Assembly: GCA_016712985.1 (NCBI GenBank)
Contig: JADJQA010000013.1
Location: 84,157-148,156, forward strand
Origin: Sulfuritalea sp.
GTDB lineage: Bacteria; Pseudomonadota; Gammaproteobacteria; Burkholderiales; Rhodocyclaceae
DNA: 64,000 nt
Direction: 5' to 3'
The translations under genes and the position numbers were made by a program. Of this stretch, positions 18,117 to 34,855 are shown piece by piece (the stretch's first letter is position 1; each line of letters begins with the position of its first letter). The notes below the pieces were generated by a model. The model was not told the origin of the DNA. It saw only the letters and a list, made by a program, of their open reading frames with translations, and did no database searches.

Positions 18117-19385
18117 ATGAGCGACGCAAAGGCAGGCAAAAGTACGGGAGTCAACAAGGTAGTGCTCGCCTATTCGGGTGGGCTGGATACCTCGGTAATT
18201 CTCAAGTGGTTGCAGGATACCTACCACTGCGAAGTGGTGACCTTCACCGCCGACCTGGGGCAGGGCGAAGAACTGGAACCGGCGCGGACCAAGGCGCTGA
18301 AGATGGGTATCAAACCCAGAAACATTTTCATTGACGATTTGCGGGAGGAATATGTCCGCGACTTCGTGTTTCCGATGTTTCGCTGCAACACCGTCTATGA
18401 AGGTGAGTATCTGCTCGGCACCTCGATCGCGCGTCCCCTGATCGCCAAGCGACTGGTGGAAATCGCCAAAAAAACCGGGGCCAACTCGATATCCCACGGC
18501 GCCACGGGCAAGGGCAACGACCAGGTGCGCTTTGAGCTGGGGGCCTATGCCCTGATGCCCAATGTCAAGGTCATCGCTCCGTGGCGCGAATGGGACCTTC
18601 TGTCGCGCGAGAAGCTGATGGCCTACGCCGAGAAGAATGGCATCCCTGTGGAAATGAAGCACAAGAAGGGCGGCTCACCGTATTCGATGGACGCCAACCT
18701 GCTGCATATCTCTTACGAGGGGCGCCATCTGGAAGATCCGGCCGCCGAGGCAGAGGAATCCATGTGGCGCTGGACCGTGTCGCCCGAAAAGGCGCCGGAC
18801 CGGGCCGAGTATCTCGATCTGGAGTTCAAGGCCGGCGATCTGGTCGCCATCAATGGCAAGAAGATGAAGGTTCATGAACTGCTCGCTGCGCTGAACACGC
18901 TCGGTGGCAAGCATGGCATCGGGCGTCTCGATCTGGTCGAGAACCGCTATGTCGGCATGAAGTCGCGCGGCTGTTACGAAACGCCTGGCGGCAGCATCCT
19001 GCTCAAGGCGCATCGCGCCATCGAGTCCGTCTGTCTCGATCGCGAGGTGGCGCATCTCAAAGACGATCTGATGCCGCGCTATGCGAGCCTGATTTACAAC
19101 GGCTACTGGTGGAGTCCGGAGCGCCGCGCCTTGCAGGCCTTGATCGATCACACCCAGCAGAACGTCAATGGCTGGGTTCGGGTCAAGCTCTACAAGGGGA
19201 ATGTGATCGTGGTCGGCCGCGACTCGAAGACCGATTCGCTGTTCGACCCGAGCATTGCGACCTTCGAGGACGACGCCGGCGCCTACGACCAGAAGGACGC
19301 CCACGGCTTCATTCGCCTCAATGCACTTCGGATGCGCATCGCGGCGAATCGGGCCGAGGGCAGGGTGGGCGGAAAGAAGCGCTGA
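18117..19385 (+). CDS. argG: argininosuccinate synthase
   Basis: Joins citrulline and aspartate with ATP cleavage to AMP and PPi. 422 residues. The nucleotide-binding loop VVLAYSGGLDTSVILKWL lies at residues 15-32; the downstream regions SHGATGKGNDQVRFE and GRLDLVENRYVGMKSRG are typical. The start follows AAGGAAAATTCA. It is last in the arg operon. The enzyme is a PPi producer, relevant to the PPi-using enzymes nearby, though that link is general metabolism only. Confidence 0.96.
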   Translation: MSDAKAGKSTGVNKVVLAYSGGLDTSVILKWLQDTYHCEVVTFTADLGQGEELEPARTKALKMGIKPRNIFIDDLREEYVRDFVFPMFRCNTVYEGEYLLGTSIARPLIAKRLVEIAKKTGANSISHGATGKGNDQVRFELGAYALMPNVKVIAPWREWDLLSREKLMAYAEKNGIPVEMKHKKGGSPYSMDANLLHISYEGRHLEDPAAEAEESMWRWTVSPEKAPDRAEYLDLEFKAGDLVAINGKKMKVHELLAALNTLGGKHGIGRLDLVENRYVGMKSRGCYETPGGSILLKAHRAIESVCLDREVAHLKDDLMPRYASLIYNGYWWSPERRALQALIDHTQQNVNGWVRVKLYKGNVIVVGRDSKTDSLFDPSIATFEDDAGAYDQKDAHGFIRLNALRMRIAANRAEGRVGGKKR

Positions 19386-19420
19386 CCGGGGGCAGGACCG
19401 AAAGGTGGAGGCACGCGCCA

Positions 19421-19636
19421 GTGTTGGGCATTTCCGAGGAGCAGTTGGCCGAGTTCGGCATGAGCTTCGGTCTGGGCGCCTTCATGCTCTACATGCTGTT
19501 CATCATCGGCGAACTGGCCTGGAAGTCGAAGGCCGGCAAGCTTGGCACCTTCGTGCTGTTCTTTGTCCTGGCTTTTGGCATGATCGGCTTTGTGGCCAAA
19601 ATCATCATCCAGAAACTGATGTTCAGTGGAGTCTAA
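19421..19636 (+). CDS. DUF2788-type small membrane protein
   Basis: 71 residues from GTG 19421, which has GGTGGAG ten bases upstream. Two hydrophobic segments (FGLGAFMLYMLFIIGELAW and GTFVLFFVLAFGMIGFVAKI) with the short loop KSKAGKLG between match the DUF2788 family of Betaproteobacteria and Gammaproteobacteria. Function unknown. It follows argG by 35 bases and may share its transcript. Confidence 0.75.
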   Translation: MLGISEEQLAEFGMSFGLGAFMLYMLFIIGELAWKSKAGKLGTFVLFFVLAFGMIGFVAKIIIQKLMFSGV

Positions 19637-19693
19637 CGCCGGCGTTGTCGGCTTCAACCGTAGTGGCCGCAACCAGGATTCGGGGAGTCTGAC

Positions 19694-20005
19694 ATGTCGC
19701 AGTTCGAGAATGTTTCCGTGGTAAAGAAAGCCAACGTCTATTTCGACGGCAAGTGTGTCAGCCATACCGTGCAATTCCCTGACGGCACGAAGAAAAGCGT
19801 CGGCGTAATCCTGCCGGCGACACTGACCTTCAACACCGGCGTGCCCGAGATCATGGAAACCGTGTCTGGTGGCTGCCGCTACCGCATCAAGGGCGAGGAC
19901 TGGAAGAGCAGCGGCGCCGGCGAGAGCTTCAATGTGCCGGGCAATTCCAGCTTCGAGATTGATGTGAGCGGCGAGCCCTACCACTACATTTGCCATTTTG
20001 CATAA
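19694..20005 (+). CDS. ppnP: pyrimidine/purine nucleoside phosphorylase (YaiE/DUF1255 family)
   Basis: 103 residues, small cupin-like protein. It contains FDGKCVSHTVQFPDGTKKS, LPATLTFNTG, and the ending FEIDVSGEPYHYICHFA, all typical of PpnP. The E. coli homologue splits several nucleosides with phosphate. Start ATG 19694. Sits between the DUF2788 gene and yajQ in the same direction with short gaps. Confidence 0.92.
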   Translation: MSQFENVSVVKKANVYFDGKCVSHTVQFPDGTKKSVGVILPATLTFNTGVPEIMETVSGGCRYRIKGEDWKSSGAGESFNVPGNSSFEIDVSGEPYHYICHFA

Positions 20006-20020
20006 ACAGGGGAGCCCGGC

Positions 20021-20515
20021 ATGCCTTCTTTCGACATCACTTCCGAAGCCGATCTGGTGGCCCTGAAGAACGCGGTGGATGTGGCAGGTCGGCACATCGG
20101 CAATCGTTATGACTTCAAGGGCACGTCGGCCAGGGCCGATCTGAACGAGAAGGACAAGACGATCACGATTCACGGCGACTCCGAGTTCCAGCTTGGCCAG
20201 GTCAAGGACATTCTCTTTCCGGAAATGGAGAAGAAGGAACGCGAAAGCACCAAGCGGCTGGAGCACGGACCGGTGCAGTCGGTGGGTGGCAACAAGTCGA
20301 AGCAGGAACTCAAGATCAAGGTCGGCATCGAGCAGGAACTGGCCAAGAAAATCGTCAAGCTGATCAAGGACAGCAAGCTCAAGGTGCAGGCCAGCATCCA
20401 GGGTGACGCGGTGCGTGTCACCGGCGCCAAGCGCGATTTGCTTCAGGAAGCCATCGCCCTGGTGAAAAAGTCGATTACCGACTTCCCGCTGCAGTATGGC
20501 AACTTCAGGGACTGA
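20021..20515 (+). CDS. yajQ: YajQ-family nucleotide-binding protein
   Basis: 164 residues, starting MPSFDITSEADLVALKNAVD, with the family blocks RYDFKGTSA and IKDSKLKVQASIQGDAVRVTGAKRDLLQ. YajQ proteins have two ferredoxin-like folds; a Xanthomonas homologue binds cyclic di-GMP and affects virulence gene transcription. GGGGAGCC provides the ribosome site. It is 15 bases after ppnP. Confidence 0.94.
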   Translation: MPSFDITSEADLVALKNAVDVAGRHIGNRYDFKGTSARADLNEKDKTITIHGDSEFQLGQVKDILFPEMEKKERESTKRLEHGPVQSVGGNKSKQELKIKVGIEQELAKKIVKLIKDSKLKVQASIQGDAVRVTGAKRDLLQEAIALVKKSITDFPLQYGNFRD

Positions 20516-20563
20516 TCACCGGGTTCGGCGTCATCTGTAGGGCATAATTCCCGTTTCAGGGGA

Positions 20564-25676
<5,113 letters not shown>

Positions 25677-25682
25677 GTCCGA

Positions 25683-26378
25683 TCATCTGCGCAGTCCGGT
25701 GATCCACTTATCATAGAGCCGATCCGCCACGGCGCGCATCGCCGCAAGGCGCACTTCCATGCCTTCCTGCATTTGTTCCGGGGTCTGCACGGACGACGAC
25801 GGCGCGGCCTTTTCAGCGGCCCACTGCCGGCACCAGGCGCCGATCATCGAATCCGTCATCTCCACGTGGCATTGCATGGCCAGGTGCGGACCGCGCACGA
25901 AAGCCTGGTTGGCGCAGTGGGTGCTACGCAGAATGCGCGTGGCGCCCGGCGGAATGGAGAAGGTCTCGCCATGCCAGTGGAAGGCCTCGAAGCTTGAGGT
26001 GTCGCCCAGCCAGTCGACGGCCTCCGGGGTGGCTTCCACCTCACCCCAGCCGATTTCCTTGACCGGGTTTCTGGTAACCGTGCCGCCGAGGGCTCTTGCC
26101 ATGAGTTGTCCGCCGAGACAGTGGCCGATAACCGGGATGCCCTTGTCGTCAGCTTCGCGTATCAGTTCAAGGGTCGGCGGTATCCACGGTAGCGAGTCAT
26201 TCACGCTCATCGGTCCGCCCATGAAGCACAGTCCGGAGAACTCCCCGGAAGTCGGCGGTGGCGATACGCCGTCATCGACCCGGAACAGGGTGCTTGGCAG
26301 GGAATGGCGGTCGAGGAATGTGGCAAAATAGCCGGGGCCCTCGCCTGGGCTATGACGGAATATTGCGATCGGTTTCAT
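25683..26378 (-). CDS. class I glutamine amidotransferase-like protein
   Basis: 231 residues. The nucleophile elbow GIPVIGHCLGGQLMA places the catalytic Cys at residue 87, and the His of AMQCHVEM with a nearby Glu completes a GATase1 triad. It belongs to the stand-alone GMP synthase-like amidotransferases that often act on small molecules or detoxify; no synthetase partner is adjacent. It is divergent from the Nudix gene. Confidence 0.85.
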   Translation of the reverse strand: MKPIAIFRHSPGEGPGYFATFLDRHSLPSTLFRVDDGVSPPPTSGEFSGLCFMGGPMSVNDSLPWIPPTLELIREADDKGIPVIGHCLGGQLMARALGGTVTRNPVKEIGWGEVEATPEAVDWLGDTSSFEAFHWHGETFSIPPGATRILRSTHCANQAFVRGPHLAMQCHVEMTDSMIGAWCRQWAAEKAAPSSSVQTPEQMQEGMEVRLAAMRAVADRLYDKWITGLRR

Positions 26379-26433
26379 GCTGGAGCCTCTTGTTTGCGCA
26401 GGCCCGAATTCTAGCGGAGGCCTGCTTTCCCTG

Positions 26434-27003
26434 ATGCGTCGTCGATTCAGCGAAGGCCGCGTCGCGCCCCCGGTAAACGAGGCCGGAGTGCCCTCAGACC
26501 GGGAACTGATTGCCGCCGCTGTGCTGGTGCCGGTGATTGTGCGCGAGACCGGGTTGACCGTACTGCTGACTCAGCGCACCTCGCACTTGCGCGATCATGC
26601 GGGGCAGGTGAGCTTTCCCGGTGGGCGCAGCGAAGAGAGTGACGCCTCACCCGAGGCCACCGCGCTGCGTGAAGCAGGGGAAGAAGTCGGCCTTGCGGCG
26701 TCCCAGGTCGAAATTCTGGGTCGCCTGCCGCAATATCGCACCGGTACGGGTTTTGTCGTGACACCGGTAGTGGCTCTGGTGTCACCGCCTCTGAACTTGA
26801 AGCTGGACGATTTCGAGGTTGCCGAAGTCTTCGAGCCGCCGCTCGAATTCCTGCTTGATCGTGCAAACCATCAGCGCCACACGATCGAGGTGCGTGGCGT
26901 CATGCGCGAGTACTGGGCCATGCCTTGGCAGGGCTATTACATCTGGGGTGCGACCGCCGGCATGCTGGTGACCCTGCAGCGCTTGCTGCATTCGGAGGCG
27001 TGA
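26434..27003 (+). CDS. Nudix hydrolase, CoA pyrophosphatase-like
   Basis: About 189 residues from ATG 26434; an in-frame ATG at 26377 would add 19 residues and overlap the divergent gene. The Nudix box is GGRSEESDASPEA followed by REAGEEVGL. Upstream, TVLLTQRTSHLRDHAGQVSFPGG is the UPF0035 extension that marks CoA and NUDT7/8-type hydrolases. The enzyme would cleave CoA into 4'-phosphopantetheine and 3',5'-ADP. It is followed four bases later by the CobD/CbiB gene. Start uncertain. Confidence 0.88.
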   Translation: MRRRFSEGRVAPPVNEAGVPSDRELIAAAVLVPVIVRETGLTVLLTQRTSHLRDHAGQVSFPGGRSEESDASPEATALREAGEEVGLAASQVEILGRLPQYRTGTGFVVTPVVALVSPPLNLKLDDFEVAEVFEPPLEFLLDRANHQRHTIEVRGVMREYWAMPWQGYYIWGATAGMLVTLQRLLHSEA

Positions 27004-27007
27004 GGCC

Positions 27008-27943
27008 ATGACGCTGGCTTCCATCGTCATGGCCCTGGTTTTCGACCAGTTTCATGCACTCCCCGTGCAGCGCATGGTGCGTATCCCGCTGGCGCGGATG
27101 GCTGCCTTCCTTGAGGACAAGTTCAACGATGGGGGCCGCGCTCATGGCGCGATCGCCTGGTGGCTGGGTGCGGCGCTGCCCGCCGCTCTGGTGTCGCTGG
27201 CGCATGCCTTGCTGATGCGCTATCAGCCGCTGCTGGCCTTTCTGCTGGGTATCGGTGTGCTGTACCTGACGATGGGTTTTCGTCAGTTCAGTCATTTCTT
27301 CAATGATATTCACCTGGCGCTCCGGGTCGGCGAGGTCGAGCAGGCGCGCCTGCTCCTGGCACAGTGGCGCGGCCGTTCCGGCGACCGACTGACCAGCAGC
27401 GAGATCGCGCGCCTTGCCATCGAGCGGGCCCTGCTTTCGTCGCATAGATATGTATTCGCTCCGCTGCTCTGGTTCGCCGTTCTTGGGCCGGCGGGAGCCT
27501 TGCTTTACCGCCTCGCGCAAGCGCTTGACGAACTCTGGGGCGAGCGTCGCGAGACAGAGTTTGGCGAGTTCGGCCGGTTCGCGCAGCAAGCCTTTGCATT
27601 GATCGACTGGCTGCCAATTCGTATGACGGCAGGTTCCTTTGCCGTCGTCGGCGACTTCGAGGATGCGGTTCATTGCTGGCGCACGCAAGCGGATCGCTGG
27701 CCGGACGGCGGCTCGGGTATACTGCTGTCAAGTGGTGCTGGCGCCCTGGGTGTGCGACTGGGTATGCCGGTGCACGATGTGATTCAAGACATGGGCGAGG
27801 TGGGCGATCGCCCCGAGCTGGGGTTGGGCGAAGACGCCGACCCCGATTTCATGCAGAGCACGATAGGCCTGGTCTGGCGCAGTCTCGTGCTCGGTTTGGC
27901 AGGTCTGGCCCTGGTCTGGGTTTCCGGTTGGGTCGGCGGTTGA
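27008..27943 (+). CDS. CobD/CbiB-family membrane protein
   Basis: 311 residues with several membrane segments (IAWWLGAALPAALVSLAHAL, PLLAFLLGIGVLYLTMG, and a C-terminal helix). It fits the CobD/CbiB family, whose classical member attaches the aminopropanol arm in cobalamin synthesis. No other cobalamin gene is nearby. Betaproteobacteria carry a divergent branch, often called only CobD/CbiB family, so the cobalamin role is doubtful here. The start is five bases after the Nudix stop. Confidence 0.75.
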   Translation: MTLASIVMALVFDQFHALPVQRMVRIPLARMAAFLEDKFNDGGRAHGAIAWWLGAALPAALVSLAHALLMRYQPLLAFLLGIGVLYLTMGFRQFSHFFNDIHLALRVGEVEQARLLLAQWRGRSGDRLTSSEIARLAIERALLSSHRYVFAPLLWFAVLGPAGALLYRLAQALDELWGERRETEFGEFGRFAQQAFALIDWLPIRMTAGSFAVVGDFEDAVHCWRTQADRWPDGGSGILLSSGAGALGVRLGMPVHDVIQDMGEVGDRPELGLGEDADPDFMQSTIGLVWRSLVLGLAGLALVWVSGWVGG

Positions 27944-27964
27944 TACTTAAAAAGGAGCTTTGTA

Positions 27965-29152
27965 ATGGCTGACAGAAGAGAAGTCGTTGTTTTGAGCGCG
28001 GTGCGTTCCGCAATCGGTACCTTTGGCGGCGCGCTTGCCGGCATCGAGCCGGCCGAGCTGGCCGGCATCGTGATGAAGGAAGCGGTCGGCCGCTCCGGGG
28101 TCGACCCCAATCAGATCGGTTACGTCACGGTCGGAACGGTCATTCCCACCGATTCGCGTTTTGGCTATGTCTCCCGCGTGGCGTCGATCCAGGCCGGTTT
28201 GCCGATGGACTCGGTCGCCATGCAGGTCAGCCGCCTGTGTTCCTCGGGCCTGCAAGCGATCGTGTCGAGCGCGCAGAACATCATGCTCGGCGATTCCGAC
28301 TACGGCATCGGCGGCGGCGTCGAAGTCATGTCGCGCGCCGGCTACATGTCGACTGCCATGCGCACCGGCGCCCGCATGGGCGATACCAAGGTGATCGACA
28401 TGATGGTGGCCACCTTGAGCGATCCCTTCGGTGTCGGTCACATGGGCATCACCGCCGAAAACCTCGCGGTCAAGTGGAACATCTCCCGTGAAGAGCAGGA
28501 CGCTTTCGCGGTCGAATCCCAGCGTCGCGCGGCTGCCGCCATCGCCGAAGGTCGCTTCAAGTCGCAAATCGTGCCGATCGTGCAGAAGGGCCGCAAGGGC
28601 GACGTGACCTTCGACACGGACGAGCATGTCAAGGCCAGCACCACGATGGAAACCCTGGCAAAGATGAAGCCGGCATTCAAGAAGGACGGCACGGTCACCG
28701 CCGGCAATGCGTCTGGCATCAATGACGGTGCAGCCTTCTTCGTGCTCGCCGCAGCCGACGTTGCCGCCAAGGCCGGGCAGAAGCCGATTGCCCGCCTGGT
28801 GTCCTATGCCATCGCCGGCGTGCCGAACGAGATCATGGGCGAAGGCCCGATTCCGGCCAGCAAACTCGCGCTGAAAAAGGCCGGGCTGACGCTCGACCAG
28901 ATGGACGTCATCGAGGCCAACGAAGCCTTCGCTGCGCAGGCGATCGCCGTGAATAAAGGTCTCGGCCTTGATCCGGCGAAGACCAATCCCAACGGCGGCG
29001 CCATCGCCCTGGGCCACCCGATCGGCTGCTCCGGCGCCTTCATCGCCACCAAGGCGCTGTATGAACTGCAGCGGGTCAATGGCAAGTACGCCCTGGTTAC
29101 CATGTGCATTGGTGGTGGGCAGGGTATTGCTGCGGTGTTCGAGCGGCTGTAA
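27965..29152 (+). CDS. acetyl-CoA C-acyltransferase (thiolase)
   Basis: 395 residues. The acylation Cys lies in SRLCSSGLQAI (near residue 88), the His in GHPIGCSGA and the second Cys in MCIGGGQGIA. It catalyses reversible condensation/cleavage of acyl-CoA with acetyl-CoA (acetoacetyl-CoA for PHB or beta-oxidation). An AAAGGAG ribosome site precedes ATG 27965. It stands alone before a strong terminator; crotonase and hydroxyacyl-CoA dehydrogenase genes lie 29 kb away. Confidence 0.93.
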   Translation: MADRREVVVLSAVRSAIGTFGGALAGIEPAELAGIVMKEAVGRSGVDPNQIGYVTVGTVIPTDSRFGYVSRVASIQAGLPMDSVAMQVSRLCSSGLQAIVSSAQNIMLGDSDYGIGGGVEVMSRAGYMSTAMRTGARMGDTKVIDMMVATLSDPFGVGHMGITAENLAVKWNISREEQDAFAVESQRRAAAAIAEGRFKSQIVPIVQKGRKGDVTFDTDEHVKASTTMETLAKMKPAFKKDGTVTAGNASGINDGAAFFVLAAADVAAKAGQKPIARLVSYAIAGVPNEIMGEGPIPASKLALKKAGLTLDQMDVIEANEAFAAQAIAVNKGLGLDPAKTNPNGGAIALGHPIGCSGAFIATKALYELQRVNGKYALVTMCIGGGQGIAAVFERL

Positions 29153-29171
29153 GCGTTCGCAGCGTGAGGAA

Positions 29172-29197
29172 CCCGGCCACCATGGCCGGGTTTTTTT
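29172..29197 (+). terminator. rho-independent terminator after the thiolase gene
   Basis: CCCGGCCA-CCA-TGGCCGGG stem-loop followed by seven Ts, 20 bases past the thiolase stop. Confidence 0.88.
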
Positions 29198-29582
29198 GGT
29201 GCAGAATTTGTGGATGATGCACGGTTTTGGGATCGCATTCAGCTCGCCGCGATCCACGATGCCGATGCCGATTGAGGCGTGGCGCGCGTGTGGCAGTCAG
29301 CGGGCGTAGCGCTTGATTCGCAATAGCGTTCTATTGACAGATCTTATGGGCCCATGGATACTCCGCGCCGCGCCCTTGACGTTCCCGTCCGTAACAGTTG
29401 GCACGGACGTTGCGTTGTTCCACTGACTCGAGGCGAGCAAGCGACCGTTCAGGTGTTGCCAACGCCGTTTCGCGAGTTGGGCGGACCGGGGTTTCGACCG
29501 AGATCTTCATCGCAGTCGATCAATGGTCCGATGCATTTCACGGAGCGGGTTCCGATCGCTCCAATATTCTTGGGGAACACTG
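29198..29582 (+). other. upstream region of the second H+-PPase gene
   Basis: About 385 bases without a supportable gene. It contains a consensus-like promoter (listed separately) and a long, roughly 220-base potential leader. Short frames across it do not resemble known proteins. Confidence 0.45.
29334..29362 (+). promoter_or_regulatory. candidate sigma-70 promoter for hppA2
   Basis: Perfect TTGACA at 29334-29339, a 17-base spacer, then GATACT at 29357-29362. The next gene on the strand is the second pyrophosphatase at 29583, leaving a long leader. Confidence 0.5.
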
Positions 29583-32094
<2,512 letters not shown>

Positions 32095-32225
32095 CCGCAC
32101 CGCAAGGCGCCGCTACGTGCTCAAATGCGGTCGTCCGGCGCTGAATCTCTCATCCCTGCGCTCGCGACCGTGACAACGATCACAACCATTGAACGAAGTC
32201 GATTCTTACAAGGGGGTAGCAAAAC

Positions 32226-32990
32226 ATGGCTGTTCATCTCTATTTCTCGTTGATTCCCGAAGCACTGATCGCCTCGATGCTGCCGCCCGAGGAGTTCGGC
32301 CAGTATTACGCGACCGGCCACAAGTTCAAGTCGAAGGGGCAGGCCCTGTTTTTCGAGATCGACCCTTCCTTTCGCCACCCGTACTTCGACATCGACGCTG
32401 CCTTCGCAAAGTGTGTAACGAAGCCGGATGGGTCGCCCAAGAACTCCGTCTATGTCTCGATGTATCGGGTCATGGAGCACCTCACGATGGCCTCGCTGGG
32501 CAAGCTGTACCTGACCACCGCAATGGGCGCGACACTGGGTCTAAGCCGTGCCACGCAGATTCCCGCGCCGGTGCCGGAACTGCACATGTACCAAGATCTG
32601 ACGCCGATCAACAGCCTGGTAGTGAGCCGCCTGGATCCGGCCTTCTTCTGCGCCGACGTGACCAGCACGCCCTCCAAGTTCTTCCGCTTTCCGGGGCTGT
32701 GCTTCGTCGAACTCGAACTGGGCCCGCTCGCCCGTGATCCGGAGAACGGTCAGGAGGGCGATCTGCCCTATACCTTCATGCAGCACCTGCGCGAAGCCTT
32801 GATGGAACTCAAGCCCGGCGGCAAGCGGAACAAGCTGGTGCACCGCGTGCATTCGCTGGTGTTCCCGTTCCGCATGGTCAAGGGCGGCTTCTACGTGGGC
32901 ATTGGTTCCGAATTCGTCCATTACCCGATGCCTTCGCCGGCCGTGCTGAGGAAGGATTACAGCAACTGGTGGCGTTCGGCCAATCTGTAG
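32226..32990 (+). CDS. uncharacterised soluble protein next to H+-PPase, copy B
   Basis: 254 residues, starting MAVHLYFSLIPEALIASMLP. It is paralogous over its full length to the product of 12336-13109, with the N-terminal 50 residues nearly identical, and no recognised domain. An AAGGGGG ribosome site precedes the ATG. It lies 131 bases downstream of the second PPase gene on the same strand with no terminator between, so co-transcription is likely. Conserved polar blocks (YQDLTPINSL, LVHRVHSL, MVKGGFYVG) might form a binding site. Function unknown. Confidence 0.88.
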   Translation: MAVHLYFSLIPEALIASMLPPEEFGQYYATGHKFKSKGQALFFEIDPSFRHPYFDIDAAFAKCVTKPDGSPKNSVYVSMYRVMEHLTMASLGKLYLTTAMGATLGLSRATQIPAPVPELHMYQDLTPINSLVVSRLDPAFFCADVTSTPSKFFRFPGLCFVELELGPLARDPENGQEGDLPYTFMQHLREALMELKPGGKRNKLVHRVHSLVFPFRMVKGGFYVGIGSEFVHYPMPSPAVLRKDYSNWWRSANL

Positions 32991-33012
32991 GGAAGTACGG
33001 ATATCCCATAGT

Positions 33013-33081
33013 AGTCATTCCGGCGAAAGCCGGATTGCGGCGTTTTCAAGCAGTTGGACGCCGGCCTTCGCCGGTGTAATG
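33013..33081. repeat. pair of inverted REP-like elements
   Basis: CATTCCGGCGAAAGCCGG at 33016-33033 and, inverted, CCGGCCTTCGCCGG at 33061-33074 are two facing copies of the same palindromic core. This is the layout of a REP doublet. It lies just downstream of the copy B gene, where such elements often stabilise 3' ends of mRNA. Confidence 0.6.
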
Positions 33082-33132
33082 CGGACCCGTTCCGGATATC
33101 CCCCGCAGCCTCCTCCGCAGATCCAGCGGACG

Positions 33133-33390
33133 TCACTGCTCCGCTGGAGGCTTGGCGTTGGGCAACTTCGGCAGCAAGCAGATCAACAGCAGCGGCACCA
33201 GCGGAATCGACAGCGCGAACAACAGCCAAAGTGTCCTGGAGCGGTTCTTCCGACGCGCGATCATTGCGGTCGGGATTGCCGCAAGCAGCGTCGCCACCGT
33301 GAATAGAATCGCGCCCGACAGCAAGGACTCGATGGTGCCGGCGTTGTATCCCAGTTGATTGAGCAGGGCGGTGGTGTTCGGATCAAGCAT
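33133..33390 (-). CDS. small two-helix membrane protein of unknown function
   Basis: 85 residues from ATG 33390 (MLDPNTTALLNQLGYNAGT), with GAGAAG upstream. Two hydrophobic segments (SGAILFTVATLLAAIPTAMI and LWLLFALSIPLVPLLLICLL) flank a basic loop ARRKNRSRT. No family recognised. It ends at a proline-rich tail. Confidence 0.55.
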   Translation of the reverse strand: MLDPNTTALLNQLGYNAGTIESLLSGAILFTVATLLAAIPTAMIARRKNRSRTLWLLFALSIPLVPLLLICLLPKLPNAKPPAEQ

Positions 33391-33484
33391 GACGGTTTCT
33401 TCTCGCAATGATTTTCTGCGGCTTATCCGGCTGCGTTGCCCGCGGCTTGCACGGCTGGCGGAGTGAGTTGGGCATCGTCCGCGC

Positions 33485-34174
33485 TCAGGCCGACATCAGG
33501 ACCGGGCCGCCCCTGGCCAGCGCGCGCTGGTAGGCGGGACGGGCTTCGATCCGGGCCAGCCAGGCCGCCAGCCTCGGGCATTGTCCCGCGGCATTCGAGC
33601 GCGCCAGCAGCGCCGATACGGCAAAACTCATCTGGAAATCAGCCAGCGTCAGGTACTCCCCGGCAAACCAGGTGTGCCGGCCCAGGTGCGACTCGATGAA
33701 GGCCGTGCTGTTCTCCAGGTTCGGGTCGATCAGCTTCGCCTGAACCTTCTGACACAACTGCCGTGCAATCGGTTTGACGAAAAAAGGCATCGGCTGGGTC
33801 GGGATGTTCATGAAGACCAGCTTCATCACCAGCCAGTTCATCAGCGAGCCTTCGGCGAAGTGCATCCAGAAGCGCAACTGCAAGTGCTCGGGGGTACCTG
33901 GCGACGCGAGCAATCGGGCGGTCTCGCCCTTGCTCTGGTCGCCATAGCGTTCCGCCAGGTATTCCAGGATGGCGCCGGATTCGGCCACCACGAGATCCCC
34001 GTCGGTGATCACCGGCGACTTGCCCAGCGGGTGCACCTGCTTCAGTTCCGGCGGCGCCAGGCGAGTCAGCCGATCGCGTTTGTACAGCCTGATCTCGTAG
34101 GGGACGCCCAGCTCTTCCAGCAGCCACAGCACGCGCTGCGAACGCGACATCTCGAGGTGATGAACGGTGATCAT
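33485..34174 (-). CDS. glutathione S-transferase family protein
   Basis: 229 residues from ATG 34174 (MITVHHLEMSRSQRVLWLLEELG). The N-terminal thioredoxin-like domain has the cis-proline region GKSPVITDGD and VVAESGAILEYLAERYG. The C-terminal helical domain has TLADFQMSFA. It probably conjugates or reduces substrates with glutathione in the cytoplasm; substrate unknown. A longer start at 34192 is possible. Confidence 0.9.
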   Translation of the reverse strand: MITVHHLEMSRSQRVLWLLEELGVPYEIRLYKRDRLTRLAPPELKQVHPLGKSPVITDGDLVVAESGAILEYLAERYGDQSKGETARLLASPGTPEHLQLRFWMHFAEGSLMNWLVMKLVFMNIPTQPMPFFVKPIARQLCQKVQAKLIDPNLENSTAFIESHLGRHTWFAGEYLTLADFQMSFAVSALLARSNAAGQCPRLAAWLARIEARPAYQRALARGGPVLMSA

Positions 34175-34306
34175 GGCCGCCAGCATACACACAAAGCATG
34201 CGGTTCAGCGTGTGATTCCGGGCGCGGCGGGCGGCGGTTTGCGCGCGGTCATGTGCTGCCGGGCGCGTCTTCGCCACCGTGTCACCAGCGCCGACTCTCA
34301 GAAGCC

Positions 34307-34855
34307 GGCCATGTGAGCCAGCCCCTCCGTGCGTAGCACCTGCTCGACCTCGGCATAGGCGGACGAGTGGTAGTGGGTTATGCCGAGGTAGCGGATGCGT
34401 CCCTCCGCCTTCCAGGCGCGCCGAGCCGGCAGGTGCTGCTTTCAGTCCAGCAGGTTGTGCACCTGCATCAGCTCGATGCGCTCGCTGCCAAGGCGGCGTA
34501 ACGATTCCTGCATCTGTGCGATGCCGGCTTCTGCGCTGCGCGTCCACATCTTGGTCGCGAGGAAGAGGCGCTGGCGCAGCCCGCGCTCGCGCGCCAGGTC
34601 GCCCACAACGGCCTCCGCGCTGCCATACATCGGGCTGTTGTCCACCGCCTGACCGTCCTGTTCCACAAAGCGCGCCAACAACCGGCCGAGATTGGCGCGC
34701 GCCGCGGTGTCGGCGCCGACATCGAAGGTCTGCCATGTGCCCAGCCCCACCACCGGCAAGCGTCGCCCGTCGCCGGGGATCGCGCGCGCGGTGGGCAAGG
34801 GGGCGGCGTGGGCGAGCACGGCGGCATGGCGAGCCCGGAAAGGGCGAGGGTGCGT
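34307..34855 (-). pseudogene. decayed aldo/keto reductase
   Basis: Reading from about 34840 the sequence encodes LPVVGLGTWQTFDVG, NSPMYGSAEAVVGDLARERG, FLATKMWT and MQVHNLLD, all typical of aldo/keto reductases. A TGA then replaces the expected Trp codon (LLD-stop-KQH). After it, WKAEGRIRYLGITHYHSSAY continues the same family in the same frame but ends at AHMAGF-stop (34307-34309), lacking about 100 C-terminal residues. Stop plus truncation argue for a true pseudogene. The 270 bases further upstream on this strand hold no recognisable gene. Confidence 0.75.

Noticed and set aside
29198..29582. Riboswitch in the long hppA2 leader
   Set aside because: No conserved riboswitch core was recognised by eye; only a promoter-like pair is supported.
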